Position numbers and translations under genes: made by a program. A stretch of 64,000 nt of DNA from JAJCZZ01 sp964569085 (lineage in GTDB: Bacteria > Gemmatimonadota > Gemmatimonadetes > Longimicrobiales > Gaopeijiaceae): positions 60,219 through 124,218 of the forward strand of contig CAZMTA010000010.1 of assembly GCA_964569085.1 (NCBI GenBank), written 5' to 3'. Under the pieces are notes generated by a model. That model worked only from the letters and a program-made list of their open reading frames with translations. It searched no databases and was not told the DNA's origin. Of this stretch, positions 1-8,528 are shown piece after piece. Within the stretch, counting starts at the first letter, position 1. The number at the start of each line of letters is the position of its first letter.

Positions 1-2295
1 GTCGTAGCCCACGGCCAGATGCTCGGTGGAGTCCCGGGAGAAGCGCCGCCGGTTCACCACCACCCGGAGCGTGTCGTACCGGCCGTCCTCGCCGGGCTCG
101 GTGTAGTACGGGAGGTTGAAGCGCTGCTCCACCCGGGCATGGAAGAGCCCCGCCGGGGGGTTGTCCACCGGAAGCCTGCGGCCTTCGAGCCCCGTGGCGC
201 CCCGCCCCACCTCCACCTGGCGGAAGGGGTTGGAGGGCGGGTCGGCCAGCACGCGCACCGCGTCGCCGTCGTCCCGGAGGACGAACTCCACCCCCACGGG
301 GAGGCGGGGCCCCACGGCCCCGGGCCAGCGCACGTCCCCGGCGTCGGGGTCCAGCACGTCGAAGCCGACGAAGAGGGTGTCGCCCGGAGCCCGCCCCGGG
401 GCGTCCACCAGCAGCCACAGGTACGCCGCGTCGGCGGCGGCGCGGAGGACCAGGCCGCCCTCGCCACGGGCCACCGGAGGCCGCGCCCGCCACGCCGGCA
501 GGCGCGCGTCCAGGGTGGCGCCGGGCACCGGCGGGCGGGCGTCCATGGCCCGCATCCCGTAGTGCTGCTCCGCGTCGAGGCGGTTGTACCAGAGGCGGTT
601 CCGATCCGGGGGGAGCTCGAACTCCAGGGCCACCCAGTTCTTCTTGAACCACTCGTCCATCCAGGCGAACAGCGCGCCCCCGGCCAGCCCGGCCTCGGCG
701 ATCTCCAGCGTCAGGCGCCGGTCGATCCGGGCCATCTCCTCCTCGGTGAGCCCGCCGTGGTGCCATCCCTGGGGCTGGAGGTGGGCCACCCCCAGGGAAG
801 CGGGCACGCCGTACTCGGAGATCACCACGGGCTGGTCGGGGTGGTGGGCCTTCAGCTCGCGCAGGTACCCGAAGTAGCGGGACGGCCCCAGGGACGAGGC
901 CGCGTCGGCGTAGCGTTCGCCCAGGACCATGAAGTCCGGGTAGTACGGGTAGGCGTGGAAGGAGGCGAAGGTGCCGGCGGGGAGCGCCCCGGTGGGGCGG
1001 ACCCGGGTGGCGTCCAGGGACAGGGCGTCGTTGTCGTACTCCCGGGGACGGACGGTCGGCCGCTCGCCCCGTGCCCGGCGGATGGCCATCTCCTCGTCGA
1101 CGGTGGTCTCGGAGGGGTGGGGCAGCGGGTCGAGGGTGGGCCAGTTGGTGTAGGCCACCGGCCGCTGGGCCCGGTAGGTCTCGGCCTCGTAGGCGACCAT
1201 CTCCTCCATGGCCCGCCCGAGCCAGGCCTCCATGGCGTTCCCCCCGGCCACGGTCAGGTAGCGCCCCTGGAAGCCGCTCTCCCCACCCCGGATGGAGTCG
1301 AAGGCGAGGGCGCTGAAGGGCTCCCACTCCCGCCCCACGATCCAGGCCAGCGTCCACGGGGAGACGTCGGCGGTGTAGAAGCCCGAGGCGTGGCCGGGCC
1401 GCGGCGGGACGTCGGCGCGGCCGTGCACCAGGTCCACGACCCGGCGCATCTCCCGGAAGAAGGGCTCCTCGAATTCGGCGGCCGCGTAGTCGTCGTCCTC
1501 GGGGAGCTCGGTCCAGACGCCGTGCACCAGCCAGAGCGCCCGGTCCGGATGGGCCAGGTTCCACGCCCGGAGCGCCTCGTAGAAGTGGGGCGGGTGGATG
1601 GTGTAGACCCGGACGACGTTGGCGTTCATGTCCGCCATCTCACGGATCCAGCGGGCGTAGGTCGCCGAGTCCGGGAACTCGCTGGGATTCCGGCCCGGAA
1701 GCGCGGCCCCCAGGTTGATCCCCTTCCAGAAGAAGGGCCGCCAGCCGTCGGGGCCCCGGACCTCGAAGCGGTCGCCGGCGGCCCGGGCCGGGTAGACCAG
1801 GGTGTCGGGGAGCACCAGCGGCGGCCGCTCCGGGGGCGGGCCCAGCCCCTCGGGGAGGCGGGCCAGGTAGTCCAGGGCCGTGGGGTGGTCGGGATCCAGC
1901 TCCACCACGGCGCCGAAGCGGGCCGCCACCTCCTCCAGCTCGCCGGCGCGCCACGCCAGGATGCCCAGCCCCACCAGGGCGTCCACGTTTCCGGGCTCGA
2001 CGGCCGCCACGTCCCGGAACCGCGCCCGGGCCTCGGCGTCCTCGCCGCGCCGCAGGAGGACGTAGCCGAGCCCCGTGGTGGCGTAGGGCTGTCCCGGGCA
2101 CAGCCGCAACGCCTCCCGGAAGCGGTCTGCGGCGGCGGCCAGGTCGTCGGCCCGGTAGGCCGCCCACCCCTCGGTGGCGTGGACGCCGGCCTCCTCCGGA
2201 CAGGTCTGCGCGCCGGCCCCGGCCGGAAGCGAGAGGAGGAGCACCACGAGGAACGTCGCCGGAAGCGACGGTGCGGCCGGGCGGGAAGACGGCAC
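1..2295 (-). CDS. Secreted TPR/glycoside-hydrolase-like protein (3' end outside window)
   Basis: Reads from a GTG at 2295 and runs open off the window's left edge, so the C-terminus is missing. The N-terminus is a clear signal peptide (a basic-polar start, then FLVVLLLSLPAGAGAQ). Residues about 30-115 form two or three tetratricopeptide units. After this comes a TIM-barrel-like region opening with FFWKGINLGAALPG, followed by NANVVRVYTIHPPHFY and, later, VVISEYGVP. The last has the form of the glutamate nucleophile strand of clan GH-A (GH2/GH5-like) glycosidases. A beta-sandwich-like C-terminal part follows. The substrate cannot be read from sequence. The start is chosen because it gives the signal peptide; no ATG lies nearby. 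It is a likely exported enzyme acting on polysaccharide. The fusion of TPRs to such a barrel is known from Gemmatimonadota and Bacteroidota genomes, as I recall it. Confidence 0.8.
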   Translation of the reverse strand, partial: MPSSRPAAPSLPATFLVVLLLSLPAGAGAQTCPEEAGVHATEGWAAYRADDLAAAADRFREALRLCPGQPYATTGLGYVLLRRGEDAEARARFRDVAAVEPGNVDALVGLGILAWRAGELEEVAARFGAVVELDPDHPTALDYLARLPEGLGPPPERPPLVLPDTLVYPARAAGDRFEVRGPDGWRPFFWKGINLGAALPGRNPSEFPDSATYARWIREMADMNANVVRVYTIHPPHFYEALRAWNLAHPDRALWLVHGVWTELPEDDDYAAAEFEEPFFREMRRVVDLVHGRADVPPRPGHASGFYTADVSPWTLAWIVGREWEPFSALAFDSIRGGESGFQGRYLTVAGGNAMEAWLGRAMEEMVAYEAETYRAQRPVAYTNWPTLDPLPHPSETTVDEEMAIRRARGERPTVRPREYDNDALSLDATRVRPTGALPAGTFASFHAYPYYPDFMVLGERYADAASSLGPSRYFGYLRELKAHHPDQPVVISEYGVPASLGVAHLQPQGWHHGGLTEEEMARIDRRLTLEIAEAGLAGGALFAWMDEWFKKNWVALEFELPPDRNRLWYNRLDAEQHYGMRAMDARPPVPGATLDARLPAWRARPPVARGEGGLVLRAAADAAYLWLLVDAPGRAPGDTLFVGFDVLDPDAGDVRWPGAVGPRLPVGVEFVLRDDGDAVRVLADPPSNPFRQVEVGRGATGLEGRRLPVDNPPAGLFHARVEQRFNLPYYTEPGEDGRYDTLRVVVNRRRFSRDSTEHLAVGYD

Positions 2296-2418
2296 GGAGG
2301 TCGTCCTGGGATCGGGGGAGCGGGGCGGTCCGACCCCGGAATCTACGGGCGGGCCGCCGAACCCAACCACCCGGGGGTCGTCAGGGGCGGGCGGCAGCGG
2401 GGCCGGGGGCGGTCCCGC

Positions 2419-3579
2419 TCAGACCACCGGCAGGCCCGGGTCCACCTCGCGGGCCCATGCCACGATGCCCCCCTCCAGGTTGTGGACGTCCTCCCGCCCG
2501 GCGGCCACGAGGCGGCGCGCCGCGTCGAGGCTCCGGGCGCCGCTGCGGCAGTACACCACCACCGGGCGGCCCTCGGGCAGCTCGGCCTGGCGCTCGGCCA
2601 GCTCGTCGAGGGGGATATGGAGCGCCCCCCGGTCCTCGAGGCTCCCCACCGCCCACTCCCAGGGCTCCCGGACGTCCAGGAGCACGGGCGGCTCCGGTGC
2701 GTCCAGGAGGCGCGCCAGCTCCGGGGCGCTCACCTCGGGGACGGCCGGGGCGTCGGCCTCGTCCGCCCCGTCCTGGCCCACCCCGCAGAAGAGCTCGTAG
2801 TCGATGAGCTCCGTCTGGGTGGGCGCGTCGCCGCACACCGGGCACTCGGGGTTCCGGCGCAGCGCCACCTCCCGCCACTCCATCTCCAGGGCGTCGAAGA
2901 TGAGGAGGCGCCCCGCCAGCGTCCGGCCCACGCCCAGGAGGAGCTTGACGGTCTCCATGGCCTGGATGGACCCGATGATCCCGGGAAGCACGCCCAGCAC
3001 GCCGCCCTCGGCGCAGTTCGGGACGAGCCCCGGCGGAGGCGGCTCCCGGAAGAGACAGCGGTAGCAGGGGCCGTCCTCGGTCCCGAAGACCGAGGCCTGG
3101 CCCTCCCAGCGGAAGACCGAGCCGTAGACGTTGGGGATGCCCAGGAGCACGCAGGCGTCGTTGACCAGGTAGCGCGTCGGGAAGTTGTCGGTCCCGTCCA
3201 CCACCACGTCCCACCCCTCCAGGATCTCCAGCGCGTTCCCGCTGGTGAGCCGGGTCTCGTGGGCCACCATCTCCACGTGGGGGTTCACCTGCCGGAGGCG
3301 GTCCCGGGCGCTGTCCAGCTTCGAGCGCCCCACGTCGTCGGTGCCGTGGAGGAGCTGGCGCTGGAGGTTGGTGGCGTCCACCACGTCGTGGTCCACCATG
3401 CCCAGCGTCCCCACCCCGGCGGCGGCCAGATAGAGCGCCAGCGGCGAGCCCAGCCCCCCGGCGCCCACGCACAGCACCCGGGCCTCCCGGAGGCGTTCCT
3501 GCCCCTCGAGCCCCATGTCGGGGAGGGCCAGGTGGCGGGCGTAGCGGTGGAGCTCGGCGCGGGACAGGGAGGTGGCCAT
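2419..3579 (-). CDS. moeB: Molybdopterin-synthase/sulfur-carrier adenylyltransferase with C-terminal rhodanese domain (MoeB/ThiF type)
   Basis: 386 residues. The E1-like ThiF/MoeB domain covers about 10-250, with the nucleotide loop GAGGLG at 39-44. Two zinc cysteine pairs are present, C172/C175 (CYRC) and C246/C249 (CPVC). A rhodanese domain follows at about 285-386, with the active-site loop YCRSGARS (C344). This architecture, as in MOCS3/Uba4 and many bacterial MoeB-rhodanese proteins, adenylates the C-terminal glycine of a small sulfur-carrier protein (MoaD or ThiS type) and can pass persulfide sulfur to it. No molybdenum-cofactor or thiamine gene is next to it, so the partner cannot be named. 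It is transcribed away from the BlaI gene, and the 195-bp divergent region holds the BlaI operators, so BlaI might also touch this promoter. Confidence 0.93.
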   Translation of the reverse strand: MATSLSRAELHRYARHLALPDMGLEGQERLREARVLCVGAGGLGSPLALYLAAAGVGTLGMVDHDVVDATNLQRQLLHGTDDVGRSKLDSARDRLRQVNPHVEMVAHETRLTSGNALEILEGWDVVVDGTDNFPTRYLVNDACVLLGIPNVYGSVFRWEGQASVFGTEDGPCYRCLFREPPPPGLVPNCAEGGVLGVLPGIIGSIQAMETVKLLLGVGRTLAGRLLIFDALEMEWREVALRRNPECPVCGDAPTQTELIDYELFCGVGQDGADEADAPAVPEVSAPELARLLDAPEPPVLLDVREPWEWAVGSLEDRGALHIPLDELAERQAELPEGRPVVVYCRSGARSLDAARRLVAAGREDVHNLEGGIVAWAREVDPGLPVV

Positions 3580-3658
3580 GGCTGCTGCAACCCTCGGGGC
3601 ACCGGGCGGGTTCCGGGCCCGCCGTGGGGGGCGCGACGGAAGGGCCGCGTCGTGCTTC

Positions 3659-3674
3659 TACGAAGAAGATCGTA
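3659..3674. promoter_or_regulatory. Candidate BlaI-type operator 1
   Basis: Sixteen-base dyad TACGAAGAAGATCGTA, with perfect 5-base arms TACGA/TCGTA. It almost repeats the second site 43 bp downstream (centre to centre, about four helical turns). Paired TACA-like dyads around a promoter are the usual arrangement for BlaI/MecI repressors, which bind as dimers. The site overlaps the proposed -35 element of the blaI promoter. Confidence 0.75.
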
Positions 3675-3701
3675 GACAAATCGCCCGGGGCTCGTTATAA
3701 G
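3673..3701 (+). promoter_or_regulatory. Candidate sigma-70-type promoter for the BlaI-M56 operon
   Basis: A TAGACA hexamer (3673-3678), a 17-bp spacer and TATAAG (3696-3701) lie in a short AT-rich island within otherwise very GC-rich DNA. Operator 1 overlaps the -35 side and operator 2 starts right after the -10. Repressor binding would therefore block polymerase on both sides. The transcription start is an inference. Confidence 0.55.
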
Positions 3702-3717
3702 TACGAAGATCATCGTA
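3702..3717. promoter_or_regulatory. Candidate BlaI-type operator 2
   Basis: TACGAAGATCATCGTA has the same arms TACGA/TCGTA and the same 6-base spacing as operator 1. It matches operator 1 at most positions. It lies directly downstream of the proposed -10 element and 58 bp before the blaI start codon. Confidence 0.75.
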
Positions 3718-3774
3718 TCGAGCGGGCCGGCCAGGGCGCCGGGGACCCGCCCACGCCGAACCGAGGAAGGGCCC

Positions 3775-4194
3775 ATGGGAGTCGAGCCGAGCTTCACCGA
3801 GCGGGAGCTGGACGTCATGAGCGTTCTGTGGCGCCGCGGCTCCGGGACCGTGGCCGAGGTCCGAGAGGCCCTCGCCGACGACCTGGGCTACACCAGCGTG
3901 CTGAAGATGCTGCAGATCCTGGAGGACAAGGGCATGGTCCGCCACGAGCAGGAGGGTCGGGCCTACCGCTACCTCCCGGTGGTGGAGCAGGAGGAGGCCG
4001 GGAGCCACGCGCTGCGGCGGGTGGTGGACAAGATCTTCCAGGGCTCGGCCACCATGGCCCTGGCCCACCTGGTCTCCCAGGAGCGGCTGGGGCCCGACGA
4101 GCTGGCGCGCCTGCGGGCGCTCCTGGACGAGGCCGAGGCCCGTGCGGACGACGCCGACGCCCTCCCCCGCCCGGCGGAGGAGGACGAGCGATGA
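3775..4194 (+). CDS. BlaI/MecI/CopY-family transcriptional repressor
   Basis: 139 residues. The N-terminal winged helix is typical of the family: FTERELDVMSVLWRRGSGTVAEVREAL, then TSVLKMLQILEDKGMVRHE. A C-terminal dimer helix region holds the cleavable segment of this family. BlaI proteins repress their own operon and are cut or inactivated when an M56 sensor peptidase is triggered. Here the M56 gene starts inside the repressor's stop codon (ATGA overlap at 4191-4194), so the pair is translationally coupled. Two matching dyads flank the promoter just upstream. No beta-lactamase gene is nearby, so the regulon is not known. A plausible target besides itself is the divergent moeB gene. Confidence 0.92.
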   Translation: MGVEPSFTERELDVMSVLWRRGSGTVAEVREALADDLGYTSVLKMLQILEDKGMVRHEQEGRAYRYLPVVEQEEAGSHALRRVVDKIFQGSATMALAHLVSQERLGPDELARLRALLDEAEARADDADALPRPAEEDER

Positions 4195-5582
4195 CCGCCG
4201 TGTGGATGGGGTGGGCGATCCTCCTGGCCGGGCTCCTGGGCGGCGCGGCCGCGCTGGCCGAGTGGCTCCTCCGGGGCCGGGGGCTTCCGGGCCGCGGACC
4301 GTGGATGGCGGCCATGCTCGGCTCCCTCGCGCTTCCGGCGTGGGCGGCGTGGGGACCGGAGCCGGCTCCGGCGGCGGCGGACGCCGTGGGGGGCCAGGCG
4401 GCGCAGGGCGCCCTCTCCCCCGCCCTGCTGGCGGAGCTGGGCGCCGTCCTGGACGGCCGGGTGGCCCCGCCCCTCGCGTTCCTGGACCCCTGGCTCGAAG
4501 CCGGCTGGCTGGCGGCTTCGCTCCTCCTCCTGGCCTGGCTCGGGCTCGGCCTCGGCCGCCTGGCCCTCCGGGCCCGGAGATGGCCCCGACGGACGGTCTC
4601 GGGGCACGAGGTCCTGGTGTCCCGGGCGTTCGGCCCGGCACTCCTGGGGCTGCGGAGCCCGCGCATCGTGCTTCCCGGGTGGAGCCTGGCCCTGGACGAC
4701 ACCAGCCTCGAGCTGGTGGTGCGCCACGAACGGGAGCACGCCCGGGCCGGGGACGGCCTGGTGCTCCTGGCCTCGGCGCTGGCCGTGGCCGTGACGCCGT
4801 GGAACCCCGCGCTCTGGTGGCACTTCCGCCGCCTGCGCGGGGCGCTGGAGATGGACTGTGACGCCCGGGTCCTCCGCGCCGGGGCGAGCCCGGCCGGGTA
4901 CGGGCGGCTGCTCCTGGCGCTGGGCGCCCGGAGCGGCGACGGACCCCTGACCGTGGCGGGACTCGCCCGTCACGACTCACTCCTCGAGAGGAGGCTGACG
5001 ATGATGGGACACGGTGTGGATCGAGGGACCCGGACGCGCAGGACGGCGGCCGTGGTCGGGGCGCTGGCCCTGGTGGTCGTGGCGTGCGAGGCGCCCGCGC
5101 CCACGGCGGCGCCGGATCCGCCGGCGGCGGAGTCGGCGCTGGCCGAGAGCGCCCCGGGCACCTTCCGGCTGGAGCCGGCGGCCGAGGACGCGACCCGCCC
5201 CTCCCCGCTGTTCGTGGTGGACGGAGAGGTGGTGACGGGCCCGCTGGAGCTCGCCCGCGAGCGGGTGGCGCAGGTGGACGTGCTGAAGGGCGGGGCGGCG
5301 ACCGAGGCCTGGGGCGAGGCCGGAGCCGACGGGGTGGTGGTCATCACCACGAAGGACGGGCTGGGTCCGGCGCCGGTGGCCGAGGGGGAGACGCCCCTGG
5401 GCGGCGTGGTCACCCACGCTCCGGCCGAGGAGTCCACCCTCCCGGAGAACGCGGAGGTCTTCGTGGACGGCGAGCGCTTCCAGGGCGAGCTGTCGGACAT
5501 CGACCCCGAGACCATCGCCCGCGTCGACGTCCGGAAGGGACCCGAAGGCCCCGACCAGATCCACATCTTCCTGAAGCCGTAG
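4191..5582 (+). CDS. M56 (BlaR1-type) membrane metallopeptidase with TonB-plug-like C-terminal repeats
   Basis: 463 residues. Transmembrane segments lie near residues 3-25, 38-54 and 103-123. The M56 zinc site is HEREH at 179-183 with a downstream glutamate at 220 (ALEMDCDA). Further hydrophobic segments lie at 187-201 and about 285-298. The region after about residue 335 should lie outside the cytoplasm. It carries two motifs of the kind found in TonB-receptor plug domains: a full one (FVVDGEVV, VDVLKGGAA, then GADGVVVITTK) and a shorter second one (EVFVDGERF, then RVDVRKG). BlaR1-type proteins sense an outside signal and cut BlaI in the cytoplasm. The plug-like repeats replace the penicillin-binding sensor of BlaR1, so the signal is probably not a beta-lactam. 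ATGA overlap with blaI fixes the start. Confidence 0.88.
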   Translation: MTAVWMGWAILLAGLLGGAAALAEWLLRGRGLPGRGPWMAAMLGSLALPAWAAWGPEPAPAAADAVGGQAAQGALSPALLAELGAVLDGRVAPPLAFLDPWLEAGWLAASLLLLAWLGLGLGRLALRARRWPRRTVSGHEVLVSRAFGPALLGLRSPRIVLPGWSLALDDTSLELVVRHEREHARAGDGLVLLASALAVAVTPWNPALWWHFRRLRGALEMDCDARVLRAGASPAGYGRLLLALGARSGDGPLTVAGLARHDSLLERRLTMMGHGVDRGTRTRRTAAVVGALALVVVACEAPAPTAAPDPPAAESALAESAPGTFRLEPAAEDATRPSPLFVVDGEVVTGPLELARERVAQVDVLKGGAATEAWGEAGADGVVVITTKDGLGPAPVAEGETPLGGVVTHAPAEESTLPENAEVFVDGERFQGELSDIDPETIARVDVRKGPEGPDQIHIFLKP

Positions 5583-5593
5583 GCCGCGGGGGC

Positions 5594-5621
5594 GGGCCCG
5601 GGGCGTTGGCGCTCCGGGCCC
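5594..5621. terminator. Stem-loop between convergent genes
   Basis: A 12-bp GC-rich stem (arms 5594-5605 and 5610-5621, one G-U pair) with a TTGG loop. It lies 11 bp after the M56 stop and before the DUF2723 gene's end. There is no T tract on either side, so it may aid termination or block read-through rather than act as a classic intrinsic terminator. Confidence 0.4.
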
Positions 5622-5680
5622 GACGCCCCCGGGAGGCGCCCGCGCGGGCGCACAGGAGGGCGGGCCCCGTCCGGGCGGCC

Positions 5681-7879
5681 TCAGCCCCCGGGGATCGCCC
5701 CCACGCCCCCCTCCGAGACGACCTGGAAGGCGAGGGCGTCGTCCTGGAGCCGGCGCACCACCTCGGGGTCCACCCCCGCCCGGCGGGCGGCGTCGGAGAG
5801 CTGGAGCGTCATCGCGTAGAAGCCCCACGGGATGTTGAGGGTGGAGCGGTCCTGCCAGATGTCCCGATCCCGGATCCCCCGGAATCGGTAGACCTCGTCG
5901 TACAGGGCGAGGGACCGGGGAAGGTCGAACCAGACCCCGCCCAGCTCGGGGGCCGCGCGGGCCAGGTCCGGGGACGGCCCGTCCTCCAGAGCCCGGGGGA
6001 CCAGCTTCGTCACCAGCCCGTGGCGCACGCCGAACTGCCCGAGGCCGAGCTCGTTCATGAGCCCCCCGGTGGACGCGAAGTAGATGGGGCGCTCGTCCCC
6101 GGCGTCGTGGATCATGGAGAGGGCCAGCTGGTGCACCCGGGTGAGGCCGGTGCCGGCTCCGTACTGGATGGCCACGCCCTGGAGCGGGATCGTGACCGTC
6201 TGCCCCAGGCGGGCGCCCCGGACCGAGTCCATGGCCTCGTGGGAGAGGTCCACCACGGGCCCCTCGGGCGCGGGGGCGGACGTCCCGTACAGCTCCGCCG
6301 CCGGAGCGGCGTCTCCGGTGGGCTCGTAGGGGCGCTGCCGCTCGGGACGGCTCAGCTCCTGGAGCTGCTTGGGGTACCAGGTGGTGTTCAGGTACTGCCC
6401 CACCACCACGGTCACGTCCTTCCGGACGCCCTCCACCTCCTGGAGGTACCAGAGCGGGAAGGTGTCGTTGTCCCCGTTGGTGAAGAGGACGGCGTACGGC
6501 TCGACGCTCATGAGGAGGTCGTAGGCCCAGTCCCGCGCGGCCCAGTCCCCTGCCCGGCTGGCCCAGGGCCAGTTCAGGATCAGGGGGAAGAAGGCCACCA
6601 CGAAGACCGGCGCCGTGATCCGCCACGGCCGCCGACTCCGGGTGAGGTCCGCCAGCACCGCCCAGGTCCAGGTGAGCCCCAGGCCGGCCAGCGCGCCCCA
6701 GAGCGCGAAGCCCCCGATGAAGAAGTAGTCCCGCTCCCGGACCTCGTGGCGCTCCAGCTCCGTGATCTCCGGAGCCAGGGAGAAGCCGTACCGGAAGTTC
6801 AGGTACCAGACCAGCGCCCCGGTGAGGGTGACGGCGAGCACCGTCAGGTAGAGGCCGAGGCGGGGATCGGCCCGCCAGGCGGCCCACAGCCCGCACAGGC
6901 CCAGGAGGAGGAAGAGGAGCGTGAAGGGGAGCCGGGCGGTGCCGAGCTGCTCCGACGGGTCCACCCCCCGCGCCCACTGCCAGTCGAAGTACTGGAACCA
7001 GTTGGTGAGCTGGTGGTCCAGGGGGGCCATGCGCTCGTCCAGGGGCGGCTTCTGGTACTGCTCCCGGGTGAGGTTCGCGGCCAGCGCCGGGCAGCCCCGG
7101 GCGCCGTTGGTGTAGACCGCCACCGCCGCGCCCAGCGCGGTCTCGCAGGTGGGGTCCCCCTCGTTGATGACCGGATCCTGCGCGGCCCGGAGCGGCAGGA
7201 AGAAGTTGAAGGACAGCCCCACCACCACGGCCAGCACCGCTCGCGCCAGCACCCGCCGGTCGAGGAGCACCCGGGGTCGGGTGAGGAGGACCAGGAGGGC
7301 CAGGGCCGGGGCCGCCAGCACCGACATGAGGTGGTTGGTGGAGCCCAGGGCCAGGAGGAAGACGGCCCCCACCAGGAGGCGTCCGGAGCCGGGCTCGTCG
7401 GCCCGGTCCCGCCACCGCACCGCGAGCCAGGTGACGGCCGTCACCACCAGGACGCTGACCGTGTAGACCTTCTCGTTGACGTTGGACTGGTGCCAGACGG
7501 TGTAGCTCGTGGCCGCCAGCAGCGCCGAGGCGGCGGCGCCGAGGCGGGCCCGCCAGCCCTCGCCGACCAGCTCCGCGGCCACCCGGTGGGCCACCAGGAA
7601 GAGGAAGCCCACCGCCGCGGCGGACGTGGCCGCCGCGAAGAGGTTGATCCGCACCGCCACGGGGAGACCCAGGGGAGCCAGGAGGAGGCTCCAGCTCCGC
7701 GCCAGCACCACGAAGAGCGGATTCCCCGGCGGGTGGGGGATGCCGAGGATGTGGGCGGTGGCGATGTACTCGCTGGCGTCCCAGAAGGCGGTGGTGGGCG
7801 CCAGGGTGAGGACGTAGAGCCCGAAGGCCGCCAGCCCCGCCAGGGCCGCGGCCCCGTACGGGGGGCGGGGTGCGTTCAT
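5681..7879 (-). CDS. DUF2723 family multi-pass membrane protein
   Basis: 732 residues. The N-terminal two thirds hold about ten or more hydrophobic segments. Motifs match the DUF2723 family: DASEYIATAHILGIPHPPGNPLF near residue 35, WHQSNVNEKVY near 125, NHLMSVL, and YFFIGGFALWG near 385. The C-terminal third is soluble-looking and has FTNGDNDTFPLWYLQ. The family is distantly related to GT-C glycosyltransferases such as protein O-mannosyltransferases. The acidic residue in the first loop (WDASE) agrees with a lipid-linked sugar donor enzyme, but no activity is established that I know of. Convergent with the M56 gene and 73 bp from the ridA-like gene upstream on the same strand. Confidence 0.88.
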   Translation of the reverse strand: MNAPRPPYGAAALAGLAAFGLYVLTLAPTTAFWDASEYIATAHILGIPHPPGNPLFVVLARSWSLLLAPLGLPVAVRINLFAAATSAAAVGFLFLVAHRVAAELVGEGWRARLGAAASALLAATSYTVWHQSNVNEKVYTVSVLVVTAVTWLAVRWRDRADEPGSGRLLVGAVFLLALGSTNHLMSVLAAPALALLVLLTRPRVLLDRRVLARAVLAVVVGLSFNFFLPLRAAQDPVINEGDPTCETALGAAVAVYTNGARGCPALAANLTREQYQKPPLDERMAPLDHQLTNWFQYFDWQWARGVDPSEQLGTARLPFTLLFLLLGLCGLWAAWRADPRLGLYLTVLAVTLTGALVWYLNFRYGFSLAPEITELERHEVRERDYFFIGGFALWGALAGLGLTWTWAVLADLTRSRRPWRITAPVFVVAFFPLILNWPWASRAGDWAARDWAYDLLMSVEPYAVLFTNGDNDTFPLWYLQEVEGVRKDVTVVVGQYLNTTWYPKQLQELSRPERQRPYEPTGDAAPAAELYGTSAPAPEGPVVDLSHEAMDSVRGARLGQTVTIPLQGVAIQYGAGTGLTRVHQLALSMIHDAGDERPIYFASTGGLMNELGLGQFGVRHGLVTKLVPRALEDGPSPDLARAAPELGGVWFDLPRSLALYDEVYRFRGIRDRDIWQDRSTLNIPWGFYAMTLQLSDAARRAGVDPEVVRRLQDDALAFQVVSEGGVGAIPGG

Positions 7880-7952
7880 GGTTGGGGACTACGACGGTCG
7901 GGGGGCCGGGGTTCCCCGGCCGTCCGGACGGGTCTTCGCCCCGGAGCCCTCC

Positions 7953-8390
7953 CTAGCGGCGGACCGCGATGAAGCTGATCTCCAGGAGCGCCCCCGCGAC
8001 CAGGTCGGAGACGATCACGGCCTCCCGGGCCGGACCGTCCTGGGGGAAGTACTCCCGGTAGACCGAGTTCATCTCCTGGTACTGGTCCACGTCCGTGAGG
8101 AAGACCGTCCCCTTCACCACGTCGTCGAACCCGAGCCCCAGCTCCTCGAAGAGGGCCCCGAAGGCCTCCATGATGTTCCGGGTCTCGGCGGCCACCCGGC
8201 CCTCCTCCATGGCGCGGGTCTCCGCGGAGACGCCCAGCTTTCCGGAGAACCAGTAGGTGTCCCCGACCTGGACGGCGGCGCTGAAGGGGAGGCTGGAGGA
8301 CGGCTGGTGCGCGATGCGCGGCGTCTCCTGGGCGGCGGCCGCCACCGGGAGGCAGAGGGCGGCGAGGAGGGCGAGGGCGGTGCGGCGCAT
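7953..8390 (-). CDS. RidA/YjgF-family protein with signal peptide
   Basis: 145 residues. Residues 1-20 (RRTALALLAALCLPVAAAAQ) form a cleavable signal peptide. The rest is a full RidA-like domain, with FSAAVQVGDTYWFSGKLGV, the helix ETRNIMEAFGALFEELGLGFDDVVKGTVFL and the end motif AREAVIVSDLVAGALLEISFIAV. The arginine in that end motif is in the position of the RidA catalytic arginine that binds imine or enamine intermediates. Ordinary RidA is cytosolic and deaminates reactive enamines. An exported copy must act on something in the periplasm or simply use the fold. Start is an ATG that gives the signal peptide. Confidence 0.88.
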   Translation of the reverse strand: MRRTALALLAALCLPVAAAAQETPRIAHQPSSSLPFSAAVQVGDTYWFSGKLGVSAETRAMEEGRVAAETRNIMEAFGALFEELGLGFDDVVKGTVFLTDVDQYQEMNSVYREYFPQDGPAREAVIVSDLVAGALLEISFIAVRR

Positions 8391-8528
8391 GGGCGGGTCC
8401 TGGAAGGGGTCACGACGAAGCGGGGCGGGCGCGGATCATGCCCGCGGCGCCCCCCGCCGCGCAAGCGGCCCCGCGAGCCGCCGGCGCCCCGTCTTCGCTC
8501 CGGCCACGGCCGGGGGTACCTTCCGCCC

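Noticed and set aside
19..3675. A 1,218-codon open frame on the plus strand, and similar long frames opposite the BNR, kinase, glpD-hrpB and giant Ig genes
   Set aside because: Composition is His/Arg/Pro/Gly/Ala-rich with no domain signal. Each lies opposite or out of frame with a gene that has clear motifs. High GC removes stop codons and creates these shadows.
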